Source of the DNA: Theropithecus gelada
Taxonomy: Eukaryota > Chordata > Mammalia > Primates > Cercopithecidae
Direction of reading: 5' to 3'
DNA length: 64,000 bases
Assembly (NCBI RefSeq): GCF_003255815.1
Contig: NC_037681.1
Location: forward strand, 65,719,438 to 65,783,437
The number at the start of each line of letters is the position of its first letter. Positions within the stretch are counted from its first letter, which is position 1. Both the position numbers and the translations under genes were made by a program. The notes below the pieces were generated by a model. The model was not told the origin of the DNA. It worked only from the letters and a program-made list of their open reading frames with translations, and ran no database searches. Positions 1-11,219 of the stretch are shown here, one piece after another.

Positions 1-149
1 TGTAATCAACCAGCAGTGACTGCCATGAACAACGGGGAGAGATGGGCACTCAAGAATGTCCCCAGCCCATCCTGATCCAAAGAGGAGACCACACAGGAAG
101 AGATCTCAGACACTAATGTAGATCAGTACTATCCCTTGTTTCAGGTATG

Positions 150-665
150 CCTTGCCATGTGACAAAAGGTTCCAAATCGTACTGGCTCAAAACAACAACC
201 AGTTACTCACGATGGTGAAATGTGAAAAGGGTATGTGAGAGACAGGTCATCTCTTTCCAAATGTTGTTAAGGAGGGATCATGATTGGGACTGGAGGATCC
301 AAGACAGCTTCACACTCCCATGTCTGGTGCCTTGGCTAGGAAGGCTGGAATGGCAGGGGGTTGGCCGGGCCCCCTCTCCAGCAAGGTAGTCTGACTTCCT
401 CACATGGTGGCTCAAGGCTCTAAGACAGTGAAAGTGGGAGCTGTCAGGCTTCTTAAGGGTCTCTTACAAGAAGAATTCTCCTGGCCAAAGCAAATCACAA
501 GGCCGATTCAGGTTCAAGGGGAGGAGAGATACACTCCACTTCTTAACGGAAGACCCAACATGCACATCTGGAGATGGGAGGAATTGTTGGCAACCATCTT
601 TGCAGACAGTTTACCATACCATTTACTAGCCCATCAGATGGTTCCTATCACGTGTCTATTGGCCT
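150..665. repeat. Ancient interspersed repeat, family not assigned
   Basis: The stretch holds phrases typical of an old mammalian repeat (ACTGGCTCAAAACAACAACC, then CATGGTGGCTCAAGGCTC, then CACAAGGCCGATTCAGG and a TACACTCCACTTCTTAACGG tail). The same type of sequence recurs in weaker form near 33.3-33.6 kb. I recognise the pattern from mammalian genomes but cannot name the family. The 87-codon open frame inside it is not a gene. Confidence 0.35.
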
Positions 666-669
666 GAAA

Positions 670-1660
670 ATCATGTTATAAAATAGGGGAAGGGAATATG
701 TTGACATGCTTGATTATCCATCCCTAATTTAAATTGTTTAAATATTAATATCACCATATGCATATACAATATAATATGCATATACATATTATATTCATAA
801 ATACATATCTTTACATCATTGCCTTAGCCAATATCTAGATATTAGCAAATGTGATCATTTGCTAGATTATTATCTTCACCAGTGACTATTGGTAACAGAG
901 AATGTGGTTGAAATTTAGCCCTAAATCCCTTGGCAAAATTATATTGTATTTCAGAAAATAATTGGAAATAGAAAATTAAGAATATAATAGGAAAATGAAG
1001 AATATAATTATATATACAAATATAATTCTTAATAAGAAAATTAAGAAAATAATAGTTGTTTACCCCATAGTACTCTTATCCTAAACCCAAATTGGCAGAT
1101 GGACAGTGTGCTAGGTGTCAGTTTCAGGATATTGTGCCCAGCAATTAGGTTAAGAGCAGAAGTGGAATCAGTGGATTAAAACCCACTTCTTCCAGGAAAT
1201 TACAACCCCAACTCCACGGTGACCTCATCCTCACGCCACACCTGCTTAGCTTGTCTGTCCCCTTCTGGGGGCCGTGTTCACTTGTCTAAGCCCTTTGTTG
1301 TACTAAATCATACCATATGATCCCAACAACTTGGGGGGATCTTCTTTTTAAAAAATTACTCTTCAAATAGAACCCAGCCCTGACTCTGTTTTTGAAGCCA
1401 TGTCAAGAACAGTGTAACTGGGACCACTACTCCAAGTGGTAATTTATTACCAAATGAGTTTCACTTGTTTTCACATTACAGTTCTACTGTTCAAAATTCC
1501 AGGACAACTTTCTTTTGTTATTTATTTAAACAAAAGTAATACCTTGAGTGTTTTCTAAATCACACGATGATTCATACAAAGCCACAGAGGTATAGACTGT
1601 TTGTCCCATGAAATTTACTGGGAAAAAAATTGACATGAATGATGTCATACACATGATCAT
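670..1660. other. AT-rich unique DNA without a recognisable element
   Basis: Two AT-rich patches (about 725-830 and 950-1050) contain repeated ATATGCATAT and TATAATTATAT words and can fold into small cruciform-like structures. The rest looks like unique sequence. I see no gene. Confidence 0.6.
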
Positions 1661-1667
1661 GTAGACT

Positions 1668-1800
1668 GTACCCAATTATTTATCCAACAGACATTTATTG
1701 AGCACCCAATATGTTCATGACATGATATTAAGCACTAAGAAAACAGAAAAATAGGACTCCCGTCTGGCTCTACTAGTCTGAGTAGGGAAGGCAGATATGT
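1668..1800 (+). repeat. Ancient ATTTATTGAGCACC-type repeat fragment
   Basis: Contains CAACAGACATTTATTGAGCA followed by a decayed version of the usual 'size of the catch-all' continuation (…AAGCACTAAGAAAACAGAAAAATAGGACTCCCGTCTGGCTCTAC… read across the block). The same ancient repeat type recurs at about 9.03, 28.74 and 63.42 kb in this window. Family name not assigned. Confidence 0.45.
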
Positions 1801-1849
1801 GATCTATTATATTATATTGCATATGATATATTAAGTACTCTAATAATAA

Positions 1850-2095
1850 TAAAGAAAATACTTAAGTAGCACATGTCATGAATCAGGCATTGTTCTAAAT
1901 GCTTTAATTTATACTATTCACTCTTCAGAATAACCCTATGATATAGATTCTTTTATTATCCCCATTGTATCAGTGAGGAAGCTGAGGGACAGAGAGACTA
2001 AACGACCTGCCCGAGGCAAACCCCTAGTAAGTGGCAGAGCTAGGATTTAAACCCACATGGTCTAGCTCTAGAGTTCATTCTCTTCACCACCACAC
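1850..2095 (-). mobile_element. MIR SINE
   Basis: Nearly full-length MIR in reverse orientation. Visible blocks are the core TTATTATCCCCATTGTATCA, then GAGGAAGCTGAGGGACAGAG, then AGTAAGTGGCAGAGCTAGGA and the end matching the tRNA-derived head. MIR is an ancient tRNA-derived SINE shared by mammals, long inactive. Confidence 0.85.
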
Positions 2096-2099
2096 AGAG

Positions 2100-2524
2100 G
2101 AGATAGCAACTAATTTGTCCTGGAAAGTGGGAAATAGTCCTAGTGAAGCAGGAATGCTACCATATTAAAGGAAAGGAGGAGTTCCCCCAAGAAAAGAAGA
2201 GAAATTTCCAGGTGCAAGGATAAACTTGAGGGCGGGGAGTACTTGAGGACTGCTGAGAGAGCTGGCGAGGCTGTCCAGCTGGGGGTGTGATAGAGAGTGG
2301 GGAGTGAGCGGGAGAAGAAGCCCTGTATAGATGATCATGAAGGCCAGAGTCCTCTGTCAGGCCCATTTGAGGACAGCCGGCTTTCTCACATCCCCTGGTC
2401 CAAGACCTCACCCCTAATTAAGAGCCATGTCCTCACAAACACCATGTTGGAATCTGGGAAAGAGAGATGGAAAATAACGGTCATAAAATCTGCATGTGTA
2501 GTTTCAGTTTTCAGAGTTCCTTAG
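2100..2524. other. Unassigned, no gene seen
   Basis: Unique-looking, mixed composition sequence between two MIR fragments. Open frames of 75-84 codons occur on both strands but have no recognisable protein character. Confidence 0.5.
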
Positions 2525-2675
2525 CACACATTCTCTTAACTCTACTTCATGTTTTACAGTTGAAAAAATAGATGAAAAAATAAATGTTACCCAGGAAATA
2601 AGTGCAGAGCCAGGTCTCAGACCCAGGTCTTCAGATTCCTTAGCCAATGTCCTTTCCACTGTGACCAACAGAGTC
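2525..2675 (-). mobile_element. MIR SINE fragment
   Basis: Partial minus-strand MIR: a decayed GTTTTACAGTTGAAAAAATA core, then GTGCAGAGCCAGGTCTCAGA and CCAATGTCCTTTCCACTGTG. More diverged than the copy at 1850. Confidence 0.6.
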
Positions 2676-2799
2676 CATCTCCATCACTGCACCCCAAAAA
2701 TCTCCAAGTGTCCGTTCTGCTAGTTCTGGGCCCAGGACACCATTGTCACACAGATAGGGAAGGACACTTAGAACACTGAGACTCCAGAGGAGGCAAATA

Positions 2800-2945
2800 T
2801 ACCCATGTTGAAAATGACATTGGAGTGGGAACCAGGAAACGTAAACTTCAGTCTCATCATTATCACAAAATCACCATGTGACCTGCAGGCCTTGGTGTCC
2901 TCACCTGTAAAAAAAGAATGTTCAAGATGATTTTCAAAGGGACTG
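2800..2945 (+). mobile_element. Diverged MIR SINE fragment
   Basis: Plus-strand MIR-like order of motifs: CACCATGTGACCTGCAGG, then TTGGTGTCCTCACCTGTAAA, followed by a decayed tail. The match is weak but the spacing fits a MIR. Confidence 0.45.
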
Positions 2946-2949
2946 TCTC

Positions 2950-3734
2950 GGCCTATCTTTCCGCCTCCGTCACTGTCTACATCTAGCTTAATTAGTTTAG
3001 TCAACTGCTGTTTTTAGCCGTCACTGAGTGTTCAGTTCCACTCAAAACAGAGCTGAGTTGACAGAACGTGCCATCAGAGCTGGAAGCTCAACATCCGGAA
3101 CACAGCATCAGAGACGTCTGTATTCTAACCAAGTTCCTCTCTTCAGTTTAAGTTAACCTCGAAGGGCCCAGCATTTCCATGCACCACGGCGGGGTCTGCT
3201 TTGTAGCCTGAAATCAGATACGTGTCTCCCTATTAATATCCTCACACTGTCTGAATGCATTTTAAAAGCTCACCCAGTTTGGCAACCTGTGGGCATGTCT
3301 TTGTTATTGTTGGTTGGAGTCTTGCATACTTGACTTAAAAGTTAGCACCAAATGCAGCTTTATCTGATCAGGAAGGCATGAAATAGAAGGAATGGGTAAA
3401 TTTCCTTTGCAAAGCAGACACCCCTGGATGTGTTTTTCATGCTAGAGATATGAATAAATGGCAGACGCTGGTTCTCACCAGGCAAAGTGAGTGCCAATGA
3501 GGTCACAGGGAGAGCAGTGAGCATGCAAAGATGACAACACAGACTCCATCTACCTGACCCAAGGGAAGGGACATAGGAGACCTAGGAGGTAACCAGGGCA
3601 TAAGTCATTATCTGCAGTGACAGAAAGCCAGGGTTTGGTGAATGGTCAAGGTAAAATGGAAAGGCAGGCCTTGAATTCAGGTCTCCTAACCCCTGGTCCT
3701 ATGCCCCTTTCCTCTGCACATGCTGCTGCAAACA
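2950..3734. other. Unassigned unique sequence
   Basis: No repeat or gene recognised. The final part (about 3640-3720) has a faint MIR-like look (TTGAATTCAGGTCTCCTAAC). Confidence 0.5.
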
Positions 3735-3845
3735 CTTGGATCCAAACTTGAACTTCATAAGGGCAGAGAATATTCTACTCATTAATGTGTGCTCAGGGCT
3801 TGGCATACAAATTCAAGAAATACTTGTTGAATTTCTTGAACTCTA
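3735..3845 (+). mobile_element. L2 LINE 3' end fragment
   Basis: Shows the L2 3' terminal order: TAAGGGCAGAGAATATTCTA, then GTGCTCAGGGCTTGGCATAC, then AATACTTGTTGAATTTCTTG. L2 is an ancient, inactive LINE. Confidence 0.55.
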
Positions 3846-3904
3846 GCTTGACTAAGGAGAGAGGCTGATCTTTATTAATTTGCTGAAGTAGGAACAGAAA
3901 AAAG

Positions 3905-4450
3905 TTAAAATCCTTACAGTGCCTGCAATGCCATATATGAATCTGGCCCCTGTGATCCCTCTGACCTCACCCCCTTCTACTTCCCTTATTGCTCACTTCT
4001 CTCTGGCCACTCCAGCTGTCTTGTTGTTCCTTAAACATGCCAGACGTATTCCTGCCTCAGGGCCTTTGCACTGGCTGTTCCCTCTACCTGGAACACCCTT
4101 TCCTGGATACGCTCATGGCTAATATCCTCTTCTCCCTCAAGTTTATATTCAGACCTTACCTTCTGTATAATGCCTGCCCCAAACACCCTCCTTGAACATG
4201 TAACCCACCCCTGACTTCAGTATTTTCAGTCTCTCTTACCCTGCTCTGTTTTGTTTGATGGCATTTTTTTTTTTACTTCTGTTTACAGTTTTTATTCTTT
4301 ATGATTGCTATTTATTATCTGTTCATACCTATTGGAATGTAAGCTCTATGAGGGCAGGGATTTTTAAATCATTGATGTACTCTACAGACCTAGAATAGTG
4401 TCTGATATGTAGTAGACTCTCAATAAACATTACTGAATGAATGAATAGGT
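3905..4450 (+). mobile_element. L2 LINE, 3' portion
   Basis: A clear 545-bp L2 3' region. Landmarks in order are CAGGGCCTTTGCACTGGCTG, TTCCCTCTACCTGGAACACC, the GGAATGTAAGCTCTATGAGG block, and the terminus CTCAATAAACATTACTGAAT with a short GAATGAATGAA tail. The overlapping 67-68 codon open frames are remnants of L2 sequence, not genes. A second, shorter L2 terminus lies just upstream at 3735-3845. Confidence 0.9.
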
Positions 4451-4454
4451 CTGC

Positions 4455-7029
4455 AAAGTTACAACATACTTTTATTTCATATAGAACTTTTCTTTCTGGT
4501 CTATCCAAGTGCGAATAAACTAAACTGTGATAGACCGAGACTCTCTTTGGTGCTATGGGATTGTCAGGGAGGAGGGACTCTGTTGCCTTTGTCCAGGGCA
4601 GAAGGAACAGCTGTGGCCCGAGTCACTGATCTAGTATCTTTTCCCACTGGGCCTGGGCCCTTTAACTCTAGATAAGGCTCCTGCAAACAGAAATAGAGAG
4701 GCAGATGGGAAAAAAAAAAAAAAAGATGCATCCAACATAGTTAGATGTTCAGAGCGGCTCTCACATCTCAGGAGCAGTAAGGAATAGCACTGAGCATTCT
4801 ATACACGGCAATTCCAGATACTAAGGAAGGGACATGATGTAGCACCAGGTCTACAAATGCAGCAGCGCAGGAGCCAGGACGGGGCCTCAGGAGCAGTCTG
4901 ATGCAACAGATATTCAGTTCACTGGGCATGGCTTCTTGTAGACCCAGGCCAAGTGGACTCTGAGCAGTGGGATAGGGATGGGGAGGGGGGGTGGCGGGGC
5001 AAGAGAGGGTTGCCCAGAAGTTGCGGAATCTCAGCAAGGATGCCAAGCCAGAGGCTGGCTTCAAGCAGCCAGACGTCTGAATGGAGCAAGCTGGAGTCTT
5101 GGCTATTGTGGGGCTGAGGCCCTAGGCTGGCCAATGGGGGCAGGACCCAGCAGGGACAGGAGCTGCAGCTCAGTAATCAGGCTAGCACTGTGCTCAGTTA
5201 CCTGATGGGAGAGACAGGCAACTCAGGAGAACAAGTCTGGAGACCCTCAGCACCCCCAACCGCAGCCCAGGCCTAGGCTGGGAAGTGGGGACAAGCGGAG
5301 TCACAGCAGGAGAGGAGCCTGGAGCGGCTCCCACTGTGGAGGCGGGAGGAAAACAGAGCAGGGCAGCTGGGCTGGGCCGACCAAGGTACTGAAAGGCTTC
5401 CTCCCAAGAGGAATGTCTGGGTCCAGTCCCTCTCCCTTTACCAAGGCACTGTGGAGAGAGGCGGCACAGGCTTTCCGAGTCAGGATCAAACTCCAGCCTC
5501 ACCACAGAGCTGGGCAAGTTCTTACTAGGGCAGGGCTTCTTCGCCCTTTTCGTTGCAGGAGTGCTGAAATAACAAAAGGAGAGCAGCTCCCACAGCCTCC
5601 CAGGGGTCCTGGGGCTCCTTCCCCAGCACTCTCTGGATGACCGGGTCTCTGACCTCCTCCTGCCTGCCCCAATCACAGCCCAGCCGAGGCAGCCTGGAGG
5701 ACAGGGGACCACAGCAGGCCTGGGCCTGACAGCTGAGCTCCCTCCTCTCCCCACTGCCTAGCCAGAGCTGGTTTATTTGAACTAAGAATTTAAATGTAAA
5801 TATGCAACATCCCTTCCCCTCGCCCTCCACTCAGCGGGAGCGAGCGTGTGTCCACCTCTGTCAGCTGCAGCAGGAGTGCCCTGCGCACCCAGATCCTATC
5901 TACTTTGAAAAGAGCAGAAATATTAGACACAGCTAAATAAGAAAACACAGATTATTGCTGGAGACCCCTAAGGCCTACTTTGTCTGTGCAATAGTTTGTT
6001 TTACTTTTCACAGAATTTATTTTGGCTGCAGCCAGATTGATGGTGATTACATCTGAAATCCCTCCCACATATCTGTCACATAAACACTTCGTTTAATTCA
6101 GGTTTGTAAAATTCTATGGGCCAACGGGGAGCCAGCTTTCAGATTAATTAGCAGACACTAATGCTGGGCATCTTGTCACATGGTCCAGCGGCTCAAAGGC
6201 TGAGGGCACGAGAGGGGCCGAGCAAGCGGCCCTGGCCCATGTCTCAGGAGTTTGATCCTTTTGGCTGGTAAAGGAAAACCAAGGAAGACGCGGAAGGGGA
6301 AGAAGGCCGCTCACTGTCCAGCCTGGCTGGGGAAATGGATTCCGGGCTGCAGAGTGGGCCAAAGTCTCCCATCCGGACCCAGCCAGAGGGGGGATATTCA
6401 TATGCATTTTGAAGTCGATACAAAATAAACCCCCAGCTTCCTCGGAGTTTCTGTCGATAGCATCACTGGATCCGACACCTCCTGGGAAGGGGAAGGGCCT
6501 TAGGGGCTAGCACTGGGGAGTGAATGCAGGGTCCAGAGCCTTGGCAGCAATGGCTCTGACTCCTGAGCCCCGCGGACTGCCCACTCCCCAGTGGTCGCCC
6601 AGGCCCTGCCAGCGCTGGGCAGGATTTCCTTCTGTGTGATGGGAGCATGGCCCTAATATGCTGCATATGCCCACCAGCTGTTGCTCTCTTTTGCCACTGC
6701 AGGCCAAGACAAGAAAAGCATTATTTCCTCCCTCCTTCTAATCTCCAGGCCTCACTGACTTCACAGGCCTGCTTTGGGCATTGTTCACTGGGAGCTTCTC
6801 TGGGGCGGGTTCCCCTTTGCACAGAAAAGGCTCTTTTATTCCCCCCATTCCATTTACCTTTCCCTTTGATATGGAGTTCTTCCACTAAGGGGCTGTGTGG
6901 AGAGTGTATAGTACTTCAAGGGGGATGCTGGATTTGGCTTTTAGAGGTTAATTGTATCCTTACTGCTTCAGAAGCTGCTGTTCCATCTGCAGGAATGGTC
7001 CCAAGCCTGGGAGAACTCCTGTCAGTCAG
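4455..7029. other. Unique block, partly GC-rich, no supported gene
   Basis: No interspersed repeat recognised across 2.5 kb, only a 15-A run near 4710. A G-run cluster (4975-4999) fits a G-quadruplex on the plus strand. About 5180-5760 is GC-rich and stop-poor, which explains a 186-codon minus-strand frame with no protein-family features. About 5760-6130 is an AT-richer, repeat-free stretch with the look of a conserved non-coding element. Absence of repeats in a repeat-dense window may reflect constraint, but this is inference. Confidence 0.55.
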
Positions 7030-7034
7030 AGAAT

Positions 7035-7270
7035 GAACATTTTGCTGAGTGCCTAAGCCTCCGGTCTTTAGATGAACTGTCTCATTTAGTTAAAAAAGCC
7101 CAGCCTAAGAGGCATTTTTGAACCCATTTTCACATGAGGATTCTGAATGGAGAGGTACATTCTGAACGGAGAAGTACATTCTGAATGGATTTGCAGGGGG
7201 TAAGCCAGCCAACAAGTGGCTGAAACAGCACTGAGTCTATGGCTACCCGAGTCCATGTTCTCATACAATG
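7035..7270 (-). mobile_element. Diverged MIR SINE with internal 19-bp tandem repeat
   Basis: Minus-strand MIR-like sequence: GAGTGCCTAAGC, then AACCCATTTTCACATGAGGA in the core position and AAGTGGCTGAAACAGCACTG near the head. Between them the unit ATTCTGAATGGAGAGGTAC is repeated about 2.6 times (7140-7188). Confidence 0.5.
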
Positions 7271-7274
7271 CACG

Positions 7275-7400
7275 CAGACTGGAAGCGAGGCTTCCTCACA
7301 CTTGTCTTTACTCTGCCACTAACCAGGATGGCCCAGATCAATTCCCTGGCCTTCACCAGACCTTGGTTTCCTTCTGTGTAAAGGAGGGGTGGGCAGCACC
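7275..7400 (+). mobile_element. MIR SINE fragment
   Basis: Plus-strand MIR landmarks: CTTTACTCTGCCACTAACCA, then CAGACCTTGGTTTCCTTCTG and TGTAAAGGAGGGGTGG. It abuts the minus-strand MIR just upstream, giving a head-to-head pair. Confidence 0.55.
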
Positions 7401-7404
7401 CCCC

Positions 7405-9020
7405 CAGGCCCTACCTTCCAGGGCCGCCTGCCTCGATTCTACGTCCAAATAACCACAAGAACTGGACCATCCCCAGCTCCTCAACCTGCAGAGGGACCGG
7501 AGGCCAAAACCCAGCTCCAGCCAGATCCAGTTACTAACCAAACACTTGTCTTTCTTTCCGACTGAAACTGAACGTGCCTGTCTGTCGCTTAGGGCTTTTG
7601 ACCAAGAGTGCTCATTTTTAACCCTTTCACAGCAGCTATCTTTTCTGCAGTGCATAAAACACAAGGCACCGATTTGTCAGACATGACTCAGCTCAGACCT
7701 CACCTGGGGATACCCTTTGAAAAGAGAGACCCGCAGGAGCCCAAGAGGGGCACATCATTTTTGGCTTAGCTTGTCCTAATTTTTCACTCCTGTTCCCCTT
7801 TGTAAATGGCACTTTGGAAGTGTCATTATTTCACCGTCCTTTTTAAAATAAAGGGTGCCATTGTTTAGAGGGCAGGAAAGGAGAGGCTAGTTTGGAGAGA
7901 AGAAGGGGTCTGGGACAGGAATTGGGATCAGGGGTCATGTCGTGGTACAGGTATGTATGTTCCCCAAGGGGAAGATGGGCAGAGCCAGGGCTCCCTGACA
8001 AGACCAGGGTAAGAATTTTGTTCTTCTGTACTAATTTTTAAGGGCTTCCAAGATTTTTAAAACTCCACCCCCAGCACCAAAAACAAGCAAACAAAAAAGC
8101 AGCCTCTGGGGACAGTACTGTGGAAACAATGAAAATCCAAATTCCAAAACTCTTGGGTTCACCCCAGGATTAAGGACGTGATAGTCAAAGCCAGGAAGCA
8201 GTGGAGCCTGAGCGTTGGCCGCTGGGCTCAGAGGCCTAATTGTCAGACTGTGTTTCCAGATGCAAGCTTTCTGCCTTTGGCACAGACTTTTTCTCTAACA
8301 GACTCACTTTGGGGTCATTCATCAGTGCATAAATGCACACCTGGGAGGTGGGAGGGACAAGCTTCCATTTTTCTGGCTTTATAAATACGGAACTCACATT
8401 TCTCCAATTGACATTTGCAGAGGCATGATAGATTAGAGCGCCTTCCACCACAGAGCAATTTCAAATAAACCCAAGTCTGCTGGTGCAGGCTGCAGCCATC
8501 CATACCCTGCAGAGGAAATAAGCCTTCCCTTCCAGCCTCTTCCTTTCAGGTGAGCAAAAGCAAAGAAACAAGTGTGCAGAGGAGTTCCAGCTTTAAGCTT
8601 CCCACCCAACAAGGTCGGGAGAGGAAGGTGCAAACTCTCAGCTCCATTTGCTACTCAGTAAATGCAGGAAACTGGAAGTCCAAAACACAGAGCACTGAGG
8701 TCCCTAAGATCCCCTGGGTACCAAAAAAGTGGAGTCCCCAGTGTCATTAGCAGTAGGAACCAAGAGCAACCTATATATGTTGGCCAAGTAGGTGGTTGTC
8801 CAAATGGAGGTTTAAAGCACTAGCAATGCTGCCTGACCCAAAATATTGTCTGCACCTGATACCTGGAATGACACCATTGGAGATGTATTTCTTTCTGTTA
8901 GCCATTCTCTTACTTAGGTTTCTCTTCCTTGAGCAAATGTGCCAAGTGGGAAAATACATTTGGCTCCCTAACTTTTCAGAGTGAATAAGTTCATCAAATC
9001 CCTTTCCAAAGAGGACCAGA
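7405..9020. other. Unassigned unique sequence
   Basis: No gene or recognisable transposon. The part around 8230-8480 is repeat-free and moderately AT-rich. Open frames here are below 105 codons and have no protein signature. Confidence 0.5.
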
Positions 9021-9024
9021 AGGT

Positions 9025-9575
9025 GCCCTGACATTCCTTCATTCATTAAACAAAAATTGAGCATCTACTTTGCATCAGCACTTTGCTAAATGCACTAGGA
9101 AAACAAGGGTGAACAAAAGCAGACACAAGGGCCCAGTGCTGCAGTGTGCACCTGTAGTCCCAACTACTTGGGTGGTCAATGCAAGAGGATTGCTTGAGCC
9201 CAGGAGTTTGAGGTTACAATGAGCCATGATCACACAACTGCATTCTAGCCTTGGCAACAGAGTGAGACTGTACCTTTAAAAAAAAAAGAGAAAAAAAAGC
9301 AGACATGGCTTTTGCCTCTATGAGCCTACAGTCTACTTTGGAAGACAGTCACACAATCGTCCAAAGAAGAGGAAACTACGGTTGTGACACAATGAAGAAG
9401 ATACCCTGAAAGCCCATGATGGGGGCCAGGAAAGCTGTCCTGCCCTGACAGGGTGATGGATGAACTTCTGAAGGATAACTCCTGGCTCCTCAAGCTGACT
9501 CCTGAAGGGTGAACAAGGAGAGGGAAGGCACTCCTGGCAGAGAACAGCATAGGTGAAGGCCCATGAGCATCCCAA
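9025..9575 (+). repeat. Ancient interspersed repeat split by an Alu-type monomer
   Basis: Left part 9025-9130 has CATTCCTTCATTCATTAAAC, AAAATTGAGCATCTACTTTG and GGGTGAACAAAAGCAGACAC. After the monomer insertion the same element resumes at about 9295 (ATGAGCCTACAGTCTACTTT) and continues to CACTCCTGGCAGAGAACAGC and GTGAAGGCCCATGAGC. The order follows an ancient mammalian repeat seen elsewhere in this window; family name not assigned. Confidence 0.45.
9131..9294 (+). mobile_element. Alu-type monomer (FLAM/FRAM-like)
   Basis: A single 7SL-derived monomer: CACCTGTAGTCCCAACTACT, GAGGATTGCTTGAGCCCAGG, GCATTCTAGCCTTGGCAACA and an A-rich tail broken by a G. There is no second arm. It is flanked by the target duplication AAAAGCAGACA (before 9131 and at 9295-9305). 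The diverged sequence and single arm place it among the oldest 7SL-derived SINEs. Confidence 0.8.
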
Positions 9576-9579
9576 GAAC

Positions 9580-10860
9580 ATTGAAGGGGATTGGGTGGGA
9601 TGGGGCAGTGTTGACAGACAGGTGGGAAGGAGCACCAAAAACAGAGGGAAGAGACAGAGGCAATCACTGCCTATTTCATCTCCCTCCTCTGGCTGCAAAA
9701 GCCCCTCCTGGCTGCACCATATTCAAGGGGCAAATATGATGGTGACCTGCGGGCAACCCTCCTGCAAAGGGGCTGAGACAGTGAAACAATATAAGTGCTA
9801 ACCACTATTAGTGACCAGGAGGCTGAGCTTGGATGGTGCAGAGGCCAAGTCCGGCTGCTCTGTTCGGCTGAAGCTGCAGGGGCTGGCCTGTGCTGGTGGG
9901 TAGCTGGCATCCTCACCTGCTGGAGGCTCCTGGCTCGGAGCCTTTGCTTACTTCATTTGTGATTCTCAGGAACTGACAGAGAGAAGTGCATACCTGGAAT
10001 TTCTGTGCTGATGGCAGGCCTGATGCTCCCATCCCCACTCCCCGATCCACCACCTCGGGCAAGCCAGAGGCACACTTAGAATTTGACAGGCTGTCGTGGC
10101 CTCCCACTTAATTATATTGTCACACAAGCTTTCAGGGATCCCAAGGAGAGAACTCTCTTCAGGGAACTTGATTCTCCTTCCGAAGCATGCACTGGCTCCA
10201 CATAGCCCTCCCCTTACCACCTTGGGCTTTCCCTCTGAAAGCTCCAGAGACAGTTCAGCAAGTGCCAGATTGGTATTGGAAGGGTGTCACGAAGTGGGTG
10301 GTGAGGGGGAGGCTCCTTCAGCTGTGTTCCCTCACACTCTTCTCTCCCAGTCATTCAAGGCTCAAGCCTTCATTTTCTAAGACCTGTCAATGGTGGAGGT
10401 GGAGAAGCCGCCATTACTGAAGTTCTGGAGAGAGCCCAAGAAGCGCTGGAGGTTCAGAGAGGTGAAGAGCCCCCTGCAGCTGGCCAGTGAGGCTTAGGTC
10501 TGTCCTATCCACTGACTGCAGCATCCTGCTGTTAATAATCAGGACCTAAAACTCTTCCATCCATATGGCTACCTGCTGTTTGGAAAGTACTTTCACATAT
10601 GGCATATTATGGAAACTGCTCAAGAAGGCTACAGGTCTCCCAAAAAGTCTTCTTAGTTAGCAACAGAGTTTGCTTTCTCACCTTTTCTTAAATCTCAAAT
10701 TGTGGAAAAAGAAGGCTCCACATATGCCATCTCCATTTCATGACTTGCACGTCTCCTTCCATATTGAGTGGAGCTGCTTTCAGTGCGATGACCACTAATG
10801 TTGTAGTTCTAATCCCGGGACACTTCCTGAGTCCTCACTGATTCTGCTGTATTTGTTCCT
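9580..10860. other. Unassigned unique sequence
   Basis: No gene or repeat recognised. Overlapping open frames of 80-120 codons on the minus strand lie partly in the preceding repeat. Confidence 0.5.
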
Positions 10861-10864
10861 ATCA

Positions 10865-11215
10865 CCCACCAGTTTCCAATTCACCTCCACCTCCTCCCAG
10901 GCCATCTTTCCTCAGTCCACCTCCTCACAGTTTACCCCCTCCCAATCCACCATCTCCTCCTCCCAGTCCACATCCACCTCCTCTCAGTCTACCTCTGCCT
11001 CCTCCCAGCTCATCTTCTCCTCCTCCCAGCTCACCTTCTCCTCCTCCCAGTCCACCCTCACCTCTTCCGAGTCCACCTTTTCCTCCTGTCAGTCTACCTC
11101 CTCCCAATTCACCTCCTCTCAATCCACCTTCTCCTCCCAATCCACCTCAACCTCTTCCCCATCCATCACCTCCTCCTCCCAGTCTACCTCCCCCTCTGCC
11201 TCATCTTCCTGATCC
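10865..11215. repeat. Pyrimidine-rich 21-bp tandem repeat (minisatellite)
   Basis: About 16 degenerate copies of a 21-bp unit close to TCCTCCTCCCAGTCCACCTTC. The plus strand has very few G and is strongly C/T biased. Because the unit lacks stop codons in several frames, a 119-codon open frame crosses it, reading a Ser/Thr/Gln heptad (consensus SSSQSTF). A glycine-rich frame is also open on the other strand. I treat it as non-coding. Confidence 0.85.
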
Positions 11216-11219
11216 AGCA

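Noticed and set aside
3919..4195. 67-68-codon plus-strand frames
   Set aside because: Both lie within the L2 3' region.
5194..5754. 186-codon minus-strand open frame
   Set aside because: Lies in GC-rich, stop-poor DNA; two other frames are open over the same bases; translation is Pro/Ser/Arg-rich with no recognisable domain.
9131..9294. 7SL RNA gene or pseudogene
   Set aside because: Only the Alu-domain parts are present with the 7SL-specific middle missing, so it is a SINE monomer.
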